Assembly: GCF_006334915.2 (NCBI RefSeq)
Contig: NZ_VDMA02000001.1
Location: forward strand, 186,001-250,000
Length of the DNA: 64,000 nt
Source: Microbispora catharanthi
GTDB taxonomy: Bacteria; Actinomycetota; Actinomycetes; Streptosporangiales; Streptosporangiaceae
Direction: 5' to 3'
Shown: piece after piece, positions 8,190 to 16,983 of the stretch
Layout of the letters: every line of letters begins with the position of its first letter
Numbering within the stretch: position 1 is the first letter of the stretch
Notes under the pieces: model-generated
Told to the model about the DNA's origin: nothing
The model's input: only the letters and a program-made list of their open reading frames with translations
The model's database searches: none
Program-made: the position numbers and the translations under genes

Positions 8190-10424
8190 ATGTCGATCGC
8201 ACTGACCGACGAGCAGCGCGACCTGCGCGACGCCGTACGCGCCTTCGCGGCCCGGCACGTGACGCCGGCCGCGGTGCGGCAGGCGGTGGACGCCGAGCAC
8301 GAGGAGCTGCCGAAGTTCTGGCCGCTGCTGGCCGAGCAGGGCCTGCTCGGGCTGCACCTGCCCGAGGAGGCCGGTGGAGCGGGCTCCGGCCTCCTCGAAC
8401 TCGCCGTCGTGGTGGAGGAGCTGGGCCGGGCCATGGTCCCCGGGCCGTTCCTGCCCACGGTGCTCGCGGGCGCCGTGCTGGCCCGCGCCGGGCACACGGC
8501 CCACCTGGCGGCGCTGGCCGGCGGGGAGAAGACCGCCGCGGTCGGCCTCCGTCCCGGCGGGCTCGCCCTCACCCGCGGCGAGGGCGGGGAGGCCGTGGTC
8601 TCCGGGGTCTCCGAGCCGGTCCTGGGCGGCCACGTCGCCGACCTGTTCGTGCTGCCCGCGGCCGACGGGACCGGCACGACCTGGATCGTGCTGCCGCGCG
8701 AGGCGGTGGCGACCGAGGACCTGCCCGGCCACGACCTGACCCGCCGGCCGTCGCGGGTGCGCGCCGACGACGTCGCCGTCCCGGCGGCCGACGTGCTGGA
8801 CGGCCTCGCCGACGGTGCCGTGCTTGCCGACAACACCGTGCTCGACCTGGCCGCCACGCTGTTCGCGGCCGAGGCGTCCGGCCTGGCCGACTGGGCCACC
8901 GCCACCGCCGCCGAGTACGCGAAGGTGCGCCACCAGTTCGGCCGTCCGATCGGCCAGTTCCAGGGCGTCAAGCACCGCTGCGCCCGCATGCTGACCCGGG
9001 CCGAGCAGGCGCGGGTGTGCGCCTGGGACGCCGCGCGGGCTCTCGACGGCGTCCATCTCGCCGAGACCGAGGCGTCTCCCGGCGAGGCGGCGCTGGCCGC
9101 GGCGGTCGCCGGGGCGACCAGCGTGGAGGCGGCCTTCTCCGTCACCAAGGACTGCATCCAGACGCTGGGCAGCATCGGCTTCACCTGGGAGCACGACGCC
9201 GGCCTGTACCTGCGCCGGGCGCAGACGCTGCGCATCACGCTCGGCCCGGTCTCATGGTGGCGCCGCAGGGTGGCCCGGCTCACGCTGGACGGCGTGCGCC
9301 GCGAGCTCGGCGTCGAGCTGCCGCCGGAGGCCGGGCGTATCCGCGCGGAGGTGCGCGCCGAGCTGCGGCCGGCGCTCGACCTGGACGGCCGCGACCGGCT
9401 GGGATACCTGGCCGAGCACGGCTACACCGCGCCGCACCTGCCCGAGCCGTGGGGGAAGGGCGCCGACGCGGTCACCCAGCTCGTGATCGCCGAGGAGATG
9501 CGGGCCGCCGGGCTGCGCGCGGCCGACATGGTCATCGGCGCCTGGGTGGTGCCGACCCTGATCGCGCACGGCAGCCCCGAGCAGCAGGGGCGGTTCCTGC
9601 CGCGGACGCTGCGCGGCGACCTGGTGTGGTGCCAGCTGTTCAGCGAGCCGGGCGCGGGCTCCGACCTCGCGGCCCTGACGACCCGGGCCGAGAAGGTCGA
9701 GGGCGGCTGGAAGATCAACGGCCAGAAGGTCTGGACGTCGATGGCCCGCCAGGCGCAGTGGGGCATCCTGCTGGCCCGCACCGACCCGGAGGCGCCCAAG
9801 CACAAGGGCCTGTCGTACTTCCTGCTCGACATGTCCAGCCCCGGCATCGACATCCGGCCGCTGCGCGAGCTGACCGGCGAGGCGCTGTTCAACGAGGTGT
9901 TCCTCGACGACGTGTTCATCCCCGACGAGATGCTCGTCGCGCAACCGGGCAACGGCTGGAAGCTGGCCCGCACGACGCTGGCCAACGAGCGGGTCTCGCT
10001 GTCGCACGATTCCTCCTTGGGCAGCGGTGGCGAGGCGCTGCTGCACATCGCCGCCGAACGGCCGGACGAGACGGACGACGAGCGGCTGACCCGGCTCGGC
10101 GGCATCCTCTGCGACGCCCAGTCAGGGGCGCTGTTCGCGCTGCGGACCACACTGCGGTCGCTGACCGGGCAGCAGCCCGGCGCGGAGTCCAGTGTGGCCA
10201 AGCTGATCGGCGTCGAGCACGTGCAGGAGGTCTGGGAGACCGCCATGGACTGGATCGGCCCGGACTCCCTGACCGGCGAGTGGATGGGCCGGCGGTCCGA
10301 CCCCGCGCTGCGCTTCCTCAGCTCCCGCTGCATGTCCATCGCCGGGGGCACCACCGACGTACAGCTCAACATCATCGGCGAGCGCCTGCTCGGGCTGCCC
10401 CGCGACCCGGAGGTCAAGGCGTGA
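8190..10424 (+). CDS. fadE34: Fused double acyl-CoA dehydrogenase FadE34 (ChsE3-like)
   Basis: A 744-residue protein made of two acyl-CoA dehydrogenase modules. The first is about residues 1-365 (HQFGRPIGQFQGVKHRCARM, TLGSIGFTWEHDAGLYLRRA) and the second about 385-744 (WCQLFSEPGAGSDLAALTTR, WKINGQKVWTSMARQAQWG, MSIAGGTTDVQLNIIGERLL). Steroid-active dehydrogenases are normally alpha2beta2 complexes of two proteins; FadE34 is the known single-chain version and prefers five-carbon side chains (24-oyl-CoA). Length fits (mycobacterial about 710). The order fadA5-fadE34-hydratase makes a compact side-chain beta-oxidation set. An alternative name within the same family is possible, but the fusion architecture is clear. 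Confidence 0.88.
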   Translation: MSIALTDEQRDLRDAVRAFAARHVTPAAVRQAVDAEHEELPKFWPLLAEQGLLGLHLPEEAGGAGSGLLELAVVVEELGRAMVPGPFLPTVLAGAVLARAGHTAHLAALAGGEKTAAVGLRPGGLALTRGEGGEAVVSGVSEPVLGGHVADLFVLPAADGTGTTWIVLPREAVATEDLPGHDLTRRPSRVRADDVAVPAADVLDGLADGAVLADNTVLDLAATLFAAEASGLADWATATAAEYAKVRHQFGRPIGQFQGVKHRCARMLTRAEQARVCAWDAARALDGVHLAETEASPGEAALAAAVAGATSVEAAFSVTKDCIQTLGSIGFTWEHDAGLYLRRAQTLRITLGPVSWWRRRVARLTLDGVRRELGVELPPEAGRIRAEVRAELRPALDLDGRDRLGYLAEHGYTAPHLPEPWGKGADAVTQLVIAEEMRAAGLRAADMVIGAWVVPTLIAHGSPEQQGRFLPRTLRGDLVWCQLFSEPGAGSDLAALTTRAEKVEGGWKINGQKVWTSMARQAQWGILLARTDPEAPKHKGLSYFLLDMSSPGIDIRPLRELTGEALFNEVFLDDVFIPDEMLVAQPGNGWKLARTTLANERVSLSHDSSLGSGGEALLHIAAERPDETDDERLTRLGGILCDAQSGALFALRTTLRSLTGQQPGAESSVAKLIGVEHVQEVWETAMDWIGPDSLTGEWMGRRSDPALRFLSSRCMSIAGGTTDVQLNIIGERLLGLPRDPEVKA

Positions 10425-10462
10425 TCGGCAGGGGCCGTCGAGACGACGAGGAGGTCTGACCC

Positions 10463-11332
10463 GTGCCGATCGACGTCGACAAGGCCCTGGGCGCGCCGCC
10501 GGCCGCCCGGGAGATCTCCTGGACCAGCCGCGACGTGCTGCTCTATCACCTCAGTCTGGGCGCGGGGAGGGACGCGGGCGCCGATCCCGAGCTGTCCTAC
10601 ACCTACGAGCGCGGCCTGCGCGTGCTGCCCACCTTCGCCATGGTCGCCGGGCAGGGGATCTCGGCGGGTGAGCGCCCGCCGGCCGCGATGAGCATGCCCG
10701 GCATCGACATCGACCTGCTCGGGATCCTGCACGCCGGGCAGGCGCTCACCGTGCACCGGCCGCTGCCCGCGGCCGGTGAGGCCGTCGTGTCCTCCCGGGT
10801 CGCGAACATCTGGGACAAGGGCAAGGCCGCGGTGATCGAGATGGAGCAGGCGGCGGCCGATCCCGAGGGCGACCCGCTGTGGACCACGACCATGCGGATC
10901 TGGGCGCGCGGCGAGGGCGGCTTCGGCGGCGAGCCGGGCCCGGAGACCCCCTGGACGGAGCCGGACCGGGAGCCCGACCACGTGCTCGACTCGCCGACCA
11001 CCCCCGGGCAGGCCCTGCTCTACCGGCTCAACGGCGACCTCAACCCGCTGCACGCCGACCCCGCCTTCGCGCGGGCGGCCGGCTTCGACCACCCGATCCT
11101 GCACGGCCTCGCGTCGTACGGCATAGTGGCGAAGGCGCTGGCGGACGGCGTCCTCGGCGGTGACGTGACCAGGCTGAACGGGCTGTCGGTGCGTTTCGCC
11201 GGGGTGCTGTTCCCCGGCGAGACGATCCGGACCACCGTGTGGCGCGAGGGCGACCGGCTGGTGTTCCGGTCCACCTGCCCGGAGCGCGGCGACGCCGCAG
11301 TGCTCACCCACGCGACAGCGGAGATCTCATGA
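10463..11332 (+). CDS. MaoC-type enoyl-CoA hydratase, Hsd4B-like (double hot-dog)
   Basis: A 289-residue type-2 hydratase with an N-terminal hot-dog domain (to about residue 150) and a C-terminal catalytic one. The hydratase-2 motif is complete: YRLNGDLNPLHADPAFARAA, with Asp and His in the expected places, then GFDHPILHGL. The family hydrates 2-enoyl-CoAs to 3R-hydroxyacyl-CoAs; Hsd4B/ChsH3 do so on the steroid five-carbon side chain. Placement between fadE34 and the thioesterase, with Hsd4A and FadA5 nearby, gives a full beta-oxidation round. GTG 10463 has GAGGAGG 8 bases upstream. The stop overlaps the next ATG (ATGA). Confidence 0.82.
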   Translation: MPIDVDKALGAPPAAREISWTSRDVLLYHLSLGAGRDAGADPELSYTYERGLRVLPTFAMVAGQGISAGERPPAAMSMPGIDIDLLGILHAGQALTVHRPLPAAGEAVVSSRVANIWDKGKAAVIEMEQAAADPEGDPLWTTTMRIWARGEGGFGGEPGPETPWTEPDREPDHVLDSPTTPGQALLYRLNGDLNPLHADPAFARAAGFDHPILHGLASYGIVAKALADGVLGGDVTRLNGLSVRFAGVLFPGETIRTTVWREGDRLVFRSTCPERGDAAVLTHATAEIS

Positions 11333-11958
11333 CGGAGACGCGGATCGACCGTACGGGGCTGACGGCGACCCCGAACAACGAGGGCGTGGACGCGGCGGTC
11401 GCCGCGGCCCGCCGGGTGATCGACGCGCTGCTGCACTCGGGCGACATGTCGGCGGTCGAGATGACCCAGGTCGCCGAGCAGCTGAACGCCGTGGCCGATC
11501 ACCTGGAGGCGCACGCCCCCACGGTGGGCGAGCGCATGGTCGACATGTGGCGGGGGGAGGGAGTGACCCGGCACGACCCGGTGACCGGGCCGGAGAACGC
11601 GATCGCCCCGCCGCTGCGCCTGTACGGCAGGGACGACGGGTCCATCGAGGGCGAGGTCGTGCTGGGCATGCCCTACCAGGGGCCTCCCGGATGCGTGCAC
11701 GGCGGTGTGTCGGCGCTGCTGCTCGACCACACGCTGGGCGTCGCGAACGCCTGGGCGGGGACCTCGGGGATGACGGGCACGCTGACCCTGCGCTACCACC
11801 GTCCCACCCCGCTGTTCGAGCGGCTGACCGTGACCGGCCGGCAGACCTCCGTGGACGGGCGCAAAATCTACACCACCGGGACGATCACCGCGGGCGGACA
11901 GGTGTGCGTCACCGCCGAGGGCCTGTTCATCGACAAGCAGCTCGACCGGCCTCGCTGA
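11329..11958 (+). CDS. PaaI-type hot-dog acyl-CoA thioesterase
   Basis: A 209-residue single hot-dog protein. The region PYQGPPGCVHGGVSALLLDH carries the Gly-Gly helix start typical of PaaI thioesterases, followed by LTLRYHRPTPLFERLTVTG. An N-terminal extension of about 85 residues is predicted helical. It probably hydrolyses stalled CoA esters to recycle CoA; the substrate is not readable from sequence. Start ATG 11329 overlaps the hydratase stop by 4 bp, so it is the last gene of the fadA5 operon. Confidence 0.75.
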   Translation: MTETRIDRTGLTATPNNEGVDAAVAAARRVIDALLHSGDMSAVEMTQVAEQLNAVADHLEAHAPTVGERMVDMWRGEGVTRHDPVTGPENAIAPPLRLYGRDDGSIEGEVVLGMPYQGPPGCVHGGVSALLLDHTLGVANAWAGTSGMTGTLTLRYHRPTPLFERLTVTGRQTSVDGRKIYTTGTITAGGQVCVTAEGLFIDKQLDRPR

Positions 11959-12118
11959 CCTCCGCGTGGAGTAAGCGCTCTCACGGGACAGGCGGATTCG
12001 GCTCTTCGCGGAGAAACGCGGCGTGGACGGCTATTGACGAGCGGTCAGTTAACAGTAAAGTTACTTTACTGAGAGCGCTCTCAAAGCTTGTCTCCGCACC
12101 CCCCAGAGGAGCCGAGAG
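11959..12118 (+). promoter_or_regulatory. promoter/operator region of the GH64 glucanase
   Basis: TGAGAGCGCTCTCA at 12070-12083 is a perfect 14-bp LacI-family operator of the kind bound by CebR/MalR-like sugar repressors. A second, weaker site, GTAAGCGCTCTCAC, lies at 11971-11984. AGTAAAGT-T-ACTTTACT at 12054-12070 is another perfect repeat that abuts it. TTGACG (12034-12039), a 16-base spacer and TAAAGT (12056-12061) make a plausible promoter, so the operators overlap or follow the -10. Sugar-induced expression is inferred. Confidence 0.7.
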
Positions 12119-14146
12119 ATGCACGTGTCGTTCCGGCGATGGCGGCGGGCTCTGCTCGCCGCTGTGCTGCTGGCCCAGGCGGTCGTCCTCGCCGCCGGGC
12201 AGCAGGCGGCGAACGCCGCCGTCACGCAGTTGCCCTTCAAGATCACCAACAACTCCGGCCGGGGCGACGCGACCTACGTCTACGTCGTCGCCCGCTCGGC
12301 CGGCCGGCAGGGGTACGTCGACGCCTCGGGGACGTGGCGCGCGTACAGTTTCCCCTCGTCGATCCCCAACGGGCCCGTCCCGGCACCGGACATCGCGATC
12401 CCCGGGCCGGGCAACGGCGCCACCACGACCATCACGCTGCCGCCGAGCCTGTCCGGCGGCCGTGTCTATGTGTCGATGGGCGAGAAGCTGCGGTTCTTCC
12501 TGACCACGAACGGCCTGGTCGAGCCGGCGCCCTGGGTCGACAGCGATCCGAACGCCGGCATCCTCTACGACTGGACGGAGTTCGCCCGGGACAGCAACGG
12601 CGGCACGGGCATCTTCATCAACTCGACCACGGTCGACATGTTCAGCATCCCGATGACGGTCAGCGTCACCGACTCCTCCGGAAACACCCAGACACAGGGC
12701 ATCCCCGGCAACCGCACCGGCATCCTCGACGCGTTCGCGGGGCTGGGGTCGCCGTGGTCGGGCCTGACGACGACCCGGGCCTCCGACGGCCTCCCGCTGC
12801 GCGTGCTCGCGCCCGTGCACGCCATCGCCAAGGGACTGTTCCCCTCGACGTACCTCGACTCCTACGTGAACGGGGTGTGGTCCTACTACGCCACGCACCC
12901 GTTGACCGTCCAGACGTCGCTGGGCACCTTCACCGGTACGACCAGTGGCACGAACTGGACGTTCAGGAACGCGTCCGGCGCCGTCATCGGCGCGCTCGCC
13001 AAACCGGCCACGGGCGACGTCTTCGCGTGCTCCGGCGGCATGCAACCGCAGAACCAGCCCGACCAGGCGGCCATCCTCGCGGTCGGCGCGCGGGTGTGCG
13101 CCGCCCTCAACCGCGCGACGCTGTCGACGGCCGGCCGGGTCATGTACGACACCCAGCCGACGACGGACGCGACGAAGTTCTACGGGCAGTCCGCGTCGAA
13201 CCTGTTCAGCAAGACGATGCACGCCAACTCGCTGAACGGCCTGGCCTATGGCTTCTCCTACGACGACGTCGGCGGGTTCGCCCCGACGATCGACCAGCCC
13301 AACCCGTCGTCGGCCGGGATGACGATCGGAAGCTTCGGCACCGGCGGCGGCACGGGCGGCCCCGGCGGCACCGTGGCCGGTCAGCCGATCACCGGCCCCG
13401 GCGGCAAGTGCGTCGACGTGGCGGGCGACGACACGGGCGGCAACGGCGCGCCGGTGCAGCTGTGGGACTGTCAGTCCTACGCCGTCGACCAGCACTACAC
13501 GATGGTCGGAAACACCCTGCGCACGTTCAACGGCGGCAAGTGCCTCGACGTCGTCGACAACGGCACCGCCAACGGGTCGAAGGTGCAGATCTGGGACTGC
13601 TTCGGCGGCGGCAACCAGCAGTGGGTGCTGCAGTCCGACGGCTCCATCAAGAACGGCGGGTCGGGCCGATGCCTCGACTCGCCCAGCGGCGCGACCGGCA
13701 ACGGCACCCGCCTGCAGATCTACGACTGCAACGGCAGCGCCGCCCAGCGCTGGTCGTTCGCCGGCGGGGCCAACATCGCCGGCCCCGGCGGCAAGTGCGT
13801 CGACGTCGCCGGTGACGACACCGGAGGCAACAACACGGCGGTGCAGCTGTGGGACTGCCAGTCCTACGCGAAGGACCAGTTCTGGACCTGGAGCGGGCAG
13901 ACGCTGCGCACCCTCGGCCGCTGCCTCGACGTGCAGTCGGGCGGCACCGCCAACGGCACGCCGTTGCAGCTGTACGACTGCAACAACACGGGCGCGCAGA
14001 ACTGGGTGCAGCTGTCCGACGGGTCGATCCAGAACCCCCAGTCGGGCCGGTGCGTCGACGCCCCCGGCGGCGCGACCGGCAACGGCACCCGCCTGCAGAT
14101 CTACGACTGCAACGGCAGCGCCGCCCAGCGCTTCGCCGTCCAGTGA
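12119..14146 (+). CDS. Secreted GH64 beta-1,3-glucanase with two ricin-type trefoil domains
   Basis: A 675-residue exported enzyme. Residues 1-34 form a signal peptide (RRWRR, hydrophobic core, cleavage after AANAA). Residues 35-400 are a thaumatin-like GH64 domain, with the conserved acidic residues plausibly in LYDWTEFARD and NSTTVDMFSIP. GH64 enzymes cut laminarin or fungal wall glucan to pentaose. A Gly-rich linker (GTGGGTGGPGG) leads to two CBM13/ricin B trefoils, about 425-545 and 550-675, each with three Cys pairs and Q-x-W-like repeats (NQQWVLQSDGSI, AQNWVQLSDGSI). The two trefoils are recent duplicates. It is unrelated to the flanking steroid genes and has its own LacI-type operators. 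Confidence 0.92.
   Translation: MHVSFRRWRRALLAAVLLAQAVVLAAGQQAANAAVTQLPFKITNNSGRGDATYVYVVARSAGRQGYVDASGTWRAYSFPSSIPNGPVPAPDIAIPGPGNGATTTITLPPSLSGGRVYVSMGEKLRFFLTTNGLVEPAPWVDSDPNAGILYDWTEFARDSNGGTGIFINSTTVDMFSIPMTVSVTDSSGNTQTQGIPGNRTGILDAFAGLGSPWSGLTTTRASDGLPLRVLAPVHAIAKGLFPSTYLDSYVNGVWSYYATHPLTVQTSLGTFTGTTSGTNWTFRNASGAVIGALAKPATGDVFACSGGMQPQNQPDQAAILAVGARVCAALNRATLSTAGRVMYDTQPTTDATKFYGQSASNLFSKTMHANSLNGLAYGFSYDDVGGFAPTIDQPNPSSAGMTIGSFGTGGGTGGPGGTVAGQPITGPGGKCVDVAGDDTGGNGAPVQLWDCQSYAVDQHYTMVGNTLRTFNGGKCLDVVDNGTANGSKVQIWDCFGGGNQQWVLQSDGSIKNGGSGRCLDSPSGATGNGTRLQIYDCNGSAAQRWSFAGGANIAGPGGKCVDVAGDDTGGNNTAVQLWDCQSYAKDQFWTWSGQTLRTLGRCLDVQSGGTANGTPLQLYDCNNTGAQNWVQLSDGSIQNPQSGRCVDAPGGATGNGTRLQIYDCNGSAAQRFAVQ
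13686..14132 (+). repeat. 66-bp exact direct repeat within the trefoil domains
   Basis: Positions 13686-13751 and 14067-14132 are identical over 66 bp, 381 bp (127 codons) apart, the period of one trefoil. The middle parts differ more, so the ends were recently duplicated or homogenised. Confidence 0.8.
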
Positions 14147-14150
14147 CGAA

Positions 14151-14188
14151 CCGGCCCGGCGGTGCACCCCCTCGCGCCGCCGGGCCGG
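14151..14188. terminator. bidirectional hairpin terminator
   Basis: Perfect 12-bp stem CCGGCCCGGCGG / CCGCCGGGCCGG with a 14-base loop, between the convergent glucanase and EamA genes. Confidence 0.75.
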
Positions 14189-14198
14189 ATCACCCGCC

Positions 14199-15128
14199 TC
14201 AGGAGTCGCGGGCGGAACGGGTGGTGGCGAAGGTGCCGCTCGCGAGGATCACGGCGCAGCCCGCCAGCTGGAGGGGGGAGGGGTGCTCGCCGAGGACGGC
14301 CCAGCCGAGGACGAGGGCCCCGACGGGCGTGAGCAGCAGCAGGATGGCCCCGACGTGGCTGGCGAGACGGGGCGCGGCCACGGCGACGAGGAGCCAGCCG
14401 AGCACCTGTCCGAAGAGCGCGACCAGGGCCAGCCATCCGACGGCCGTCCAGCCCGGAGCCGGATCGACGCCCTGCCAGAGGGCGCCCGCGGCCAGTGAGG
14501 CGACGGCGGCGGCGACGGTCACCCACAGATAGGACTGCACCACCTGCCCCTGCTGTCCTCCCCGCCGCAGCAGGAACAGGAAGCCCGAGTAGCACACGGC
14601 CGCGAGCACGGCGTGGACGGTCCCGAGGAGCGGCCGGCTCCCGCCGGCGCCGCCCTCGGCCACACCGCTCGCCAGGACCACGCCGAGCAGGAGGAAGGGC
14701 AGGGACACGACGAAGCGGCGGGGTGGCGGCTCGCGGTCCACCAGCAGGGCGAGCAGCGGCACGATCACCACCTGGACGTTGACGAGCACGGTGGACAGCC
14801 CGGCGCCGACCTCGTCGATCGCCGCCGTCCACAGCAGCATGTCGCCGGCGAACAGGGCGCCCGCGGCGAGGGTGACGGCCCGGCGGCGCGCCGGCACCGT
14901 GCTCTCCCGCCTGCCCTCGCGCCCGCGCTCCAGCAGCGCGAGCGGAACCAGCGCGGGAAGGGCCAGCAGGCAGCGGTAGAACGAGGCGGTGCCCGGTGAG
15001 GCGCCCGACAGGTGGATCAGCACGGCCGAGGCCGACACGAACAGCGCCCCCAGCGCCATCGACACGTACGGATGGCCCGCGACCGGGCCGGTCACATTCG
15101 CGGTCTGGCTCTCGCTCACACGTGTCAT
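14199..15128 (-). CDS. EamA/DMT-family transporter
   Basis: A 309-residue membrane protein with about ten hydrophobic segments in two homologous halves (for example MALGALFVSASAVLIHLSG, RFVVSLPFLLLGVVLASGVA and VGAILLLLTPVGALVLGWAV), typical of drug/metabolite exporters of the EamA family. The end of the second half carries LGEHPSPLQLAGCAVILASG, the family's characteristic final pair of helices. The substrate is unknown. It starts with an ATG at 15126-15128 and stands 88 bp from the ligase gene that ends at 15217; both are on the minus strand. Confidence 0.82.
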   Translation of the reverse strand: MTRVSESQTANVTGPVAGHPYVSMALGALFVSASAVLIHLSGASPGTASFYRCLLALPALVPLALLERGREGRRESTVPARRRAVTLAAGALFAGDMLLWTAAIDEVGAGLSTVLVNVQVVIVPLLALLVDREPPPRRFVVSLPFLLLGVVLASGVAEGGAGGSRPLLGTVHAVLAAVCYSGFLFLLRRGGQQGQVVQSYLWVTVAAAVASLAAGALWQGVDPAPGWTAVGWLALVALFGQVLGWLLVAVAAPRLASHVGAILLLLTPVGALVLGWAVLGEHPSPLQLAGCAVILASGTFATTRSARDS

Positions 15129-15216
15129 CGGCGTCCCCCGGCGGTCCGGTGTGATCCGTTCCGGCTACCCGGCGGTGCCGGGTTCACGCCTGACGATCAG
15201 ACGGCGTGCGGGCGTC

Positions 15217-16872
15217 TCAGGAGTCGGCGATGCCGAGCTCGCGCTTGACCTCCTGGCGGATCACCTTGCCGGTGGCGTTGCGCGGCAGCGCCTCGGTCGT
15301 GATCCGCCACCGCGACGGCACCTTGAAGTAGGCGAGCCGGTCGCGCAGGTGTGCCCGCAGGTCGTCCTCGGCCAGGTCGTGCCCGGCCGCCGTGACGACC
15401 ACGGCGACGACCTCCTGGCCGAGGTCGGGGTGCGGGGCCCCGAGCACGACGCACTCCACCACCGCCGGGTGCTCGGCCAGCGCGTTCTCGATCTCGGCGG
15501 GATAGACGTTCTCCCCGCCCCGGATGATCAGGTCGGAACGGCGGGTGCTGAGGCGCAGCCGCCCGTTCTCGATCAGCCCGATGTCGCCGGTGTGCAGCCA
15601 CCGGTCCTTCCGTATGGCCTGTGCGGTCGCCTGCGGATCCCGCCAGTACCCGAGCATGTTGAACGGGCTGCGGACGCAGACCTCGCCCTCCTCGCCCTCC
15701 GGCAGCGGCTTGCCCTCGGGGTCGCGGATCTCCAACTGGACGGTGGCGATCGGACGGCCCAGCGTCCCCGGGGCCTCCTCCAGGTCGGCCGGGGTGGCGA
15801 CGGCGATCGCGGTGGACGACTCGGTCAGGCCGTAGCTGTCCACCAGGGACTGCCGGGCGACCGGGAACGCCTCGCGCAGCCGCTGCTTGAACGCGGGGGA
15901 GGACGGCGCCGAGGCCAGCGCGAAGGCGGTCAGCGACGACAGGTCGTAGCCCGACAGGTCGCCGTGCTCGATCAGGCGGTTCGCCATCGTCGGCACCGCG
16001 CCCCAGTTGGTGACCCGCTCCCGCTCGACGAGCCGCAGCACGCGGTCCACGTCGAAGGCGCCCAGGTGCATCACGACGGCGCTGCCGGTCGCGAGGCGGG
16101 GCACCGCGAGATTGTGCAGGCTCGCGATGTGGAACAGCGGCAGCGCCAGCAGGTAACGCCGGTCAGCGGGGTTCGTCGGGTCGCCGAACGCCTGGGCCAG
16201 CGCGTCGTTCATCCGGTGGTATTCGACCACGGAGGTGAGGTTGCGATGCGTGTGGACCGCGCCCTTGGGACGGCCCGAGGTGCCGCTGGTGTAGATGATC
16301 ACTGCCGGGTCGTCCTCGGCGGCGGCGTGCGGGGCCAGCGGAGCGCCCGCGTGCCGCTCGATCAGCCGGGGGAGGTCCTCCTCGAGGGTCACGACCGTGG
16401 TCCCCGCGGGGGTGAGCGCGGCCCGCTTGGCGTCCGCGATCAGCACCTTCGGCTCCGTGTGACCGAGGGCGTACTCGACCTCCCCGCGTGACCACCACGC
16501 GTTGTACGCGACCGCGATGGCGCCGGCGGCCACCGCGGCCCAGAACGAGACGATCCAGCCCGGGTGGTTGGCCGCGTTGATCGCGACGCGGTCGCCGGGG
16601 CGCACACCGTGCTCCTCGCGCAGTGCGGCGGCCAGCGCGGCCGCCTGGCGCGCGTGCTCGGCGAAGGTCAGCCGCTCGTGCGCCGTCACGATGTAGTCGC
16701 GGTCGCCGTACGCCGCCGAGGCGGCGAGCACCTCGCCGAGGTTGCGGGGCCGGTTCTTGAAGACCGTCATGCGCGCGCCGAGGACCTCCTCCTCGGCGAG
16801 CTCGAACGCCCCGCCGGGACCGGTGAGCCCGGCCGTCACCGCCGCCGACGCGAGCCTCGGATCTGTCGACAT
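15217..16872 (-). CDS. Acyl-CoA ligase (FadD-type, ANL superfamily)
   Basis: A 551-residue adenylate-forming enzyme. The P-loop-like A3 motif [20 protein letters not shown] is at about residue 190, SYGLTESS and the TGD of [16 protein letters not shown] are present, and the catalytic Lys lies in [15 protein letters not shown] near the C-terminus. It activates a carboxylic acid to its CoA ester via an acyl-AMP. Which acid is not clear; a steroid or side-chain acid is possible because the shared steroid motif lies about 95 bp upstream. The ATG at 16870-16872 has GAAGGGGAA upstream. A much longer reading frame continues to 17550 but overlaps the AlkZ gene and has no homology, so it is not used. 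Confidence 0.78.
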   Translation of the reverse strand: MSTDPRLASAAVTAGLTGPGGAFELAEEEVLGARMTVFKNRPRNLGEVLAASAAYGDRDYIVTAHERLTFAEHARQAAALAAALREEHGVRPGDRVAINAANHPGWIVSFWAAVAAGAIAVAYNAWWSRGEVEYALGHTEPKVLIADAKRAALTPAGTTVVTLEEDLPRLIERHAGAPLAPHAAAEDDPAVIIYTSGTSGRPKGAVHTHRNLTSVVEYHRMNDALAQAFGDPTNPADRRYLLALPLFHIASLHNLAVPRLATGSAVVMHLGAFDVDRVLRLVERERVTNWGAVPTMANRLIEHGDLSGYDLSSLTAFALASAPSSPAFKQRLREAFPVARQSLVDSYGLTESSTAIAVATPADLEEAPGTLGRPIATVQLEIRDPEGKPLPEGEEGEVCVRSPFNMLGYWRDPQATAQAIRKDRWLHTGDIGLIENGRLRLSTRRSDLIIRGGENVYPAEIENALAEHPAVVECVVLGAPHPDLGQEVVAVVVTAAGHDLAEDDLRAHLRDRLAYFKVPSRWRITTEALPRNATGKVIRQEVKRELGIADS

Positions 16873-16967
16873 GCCTATCAGTTCCCCTTCAAGCCGGGAT
16901 GAGCCGCGAGCCGGAGTCCGTCCGTGCCCGAAATTGTCGGCAAAGGCCGGGCGCGGGATGCCGGAAC

Positions 16968-16983
16968 TCCCGGTCACCGGGAC
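16968..16983 (-). promoter_or_regulatory. shared motif upstream of the FadD-type ligase
   Basis: Read on the minus strand it is CCGGTGACCGGGAG, with a perfectly palindromic core CCCGGTGACCGGG. It sits 96 bp before the ligase start and overlaps the end of the AlkZ gene. It fits the CCRSTSASYGGGA consensus. Confidence 0.4.
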
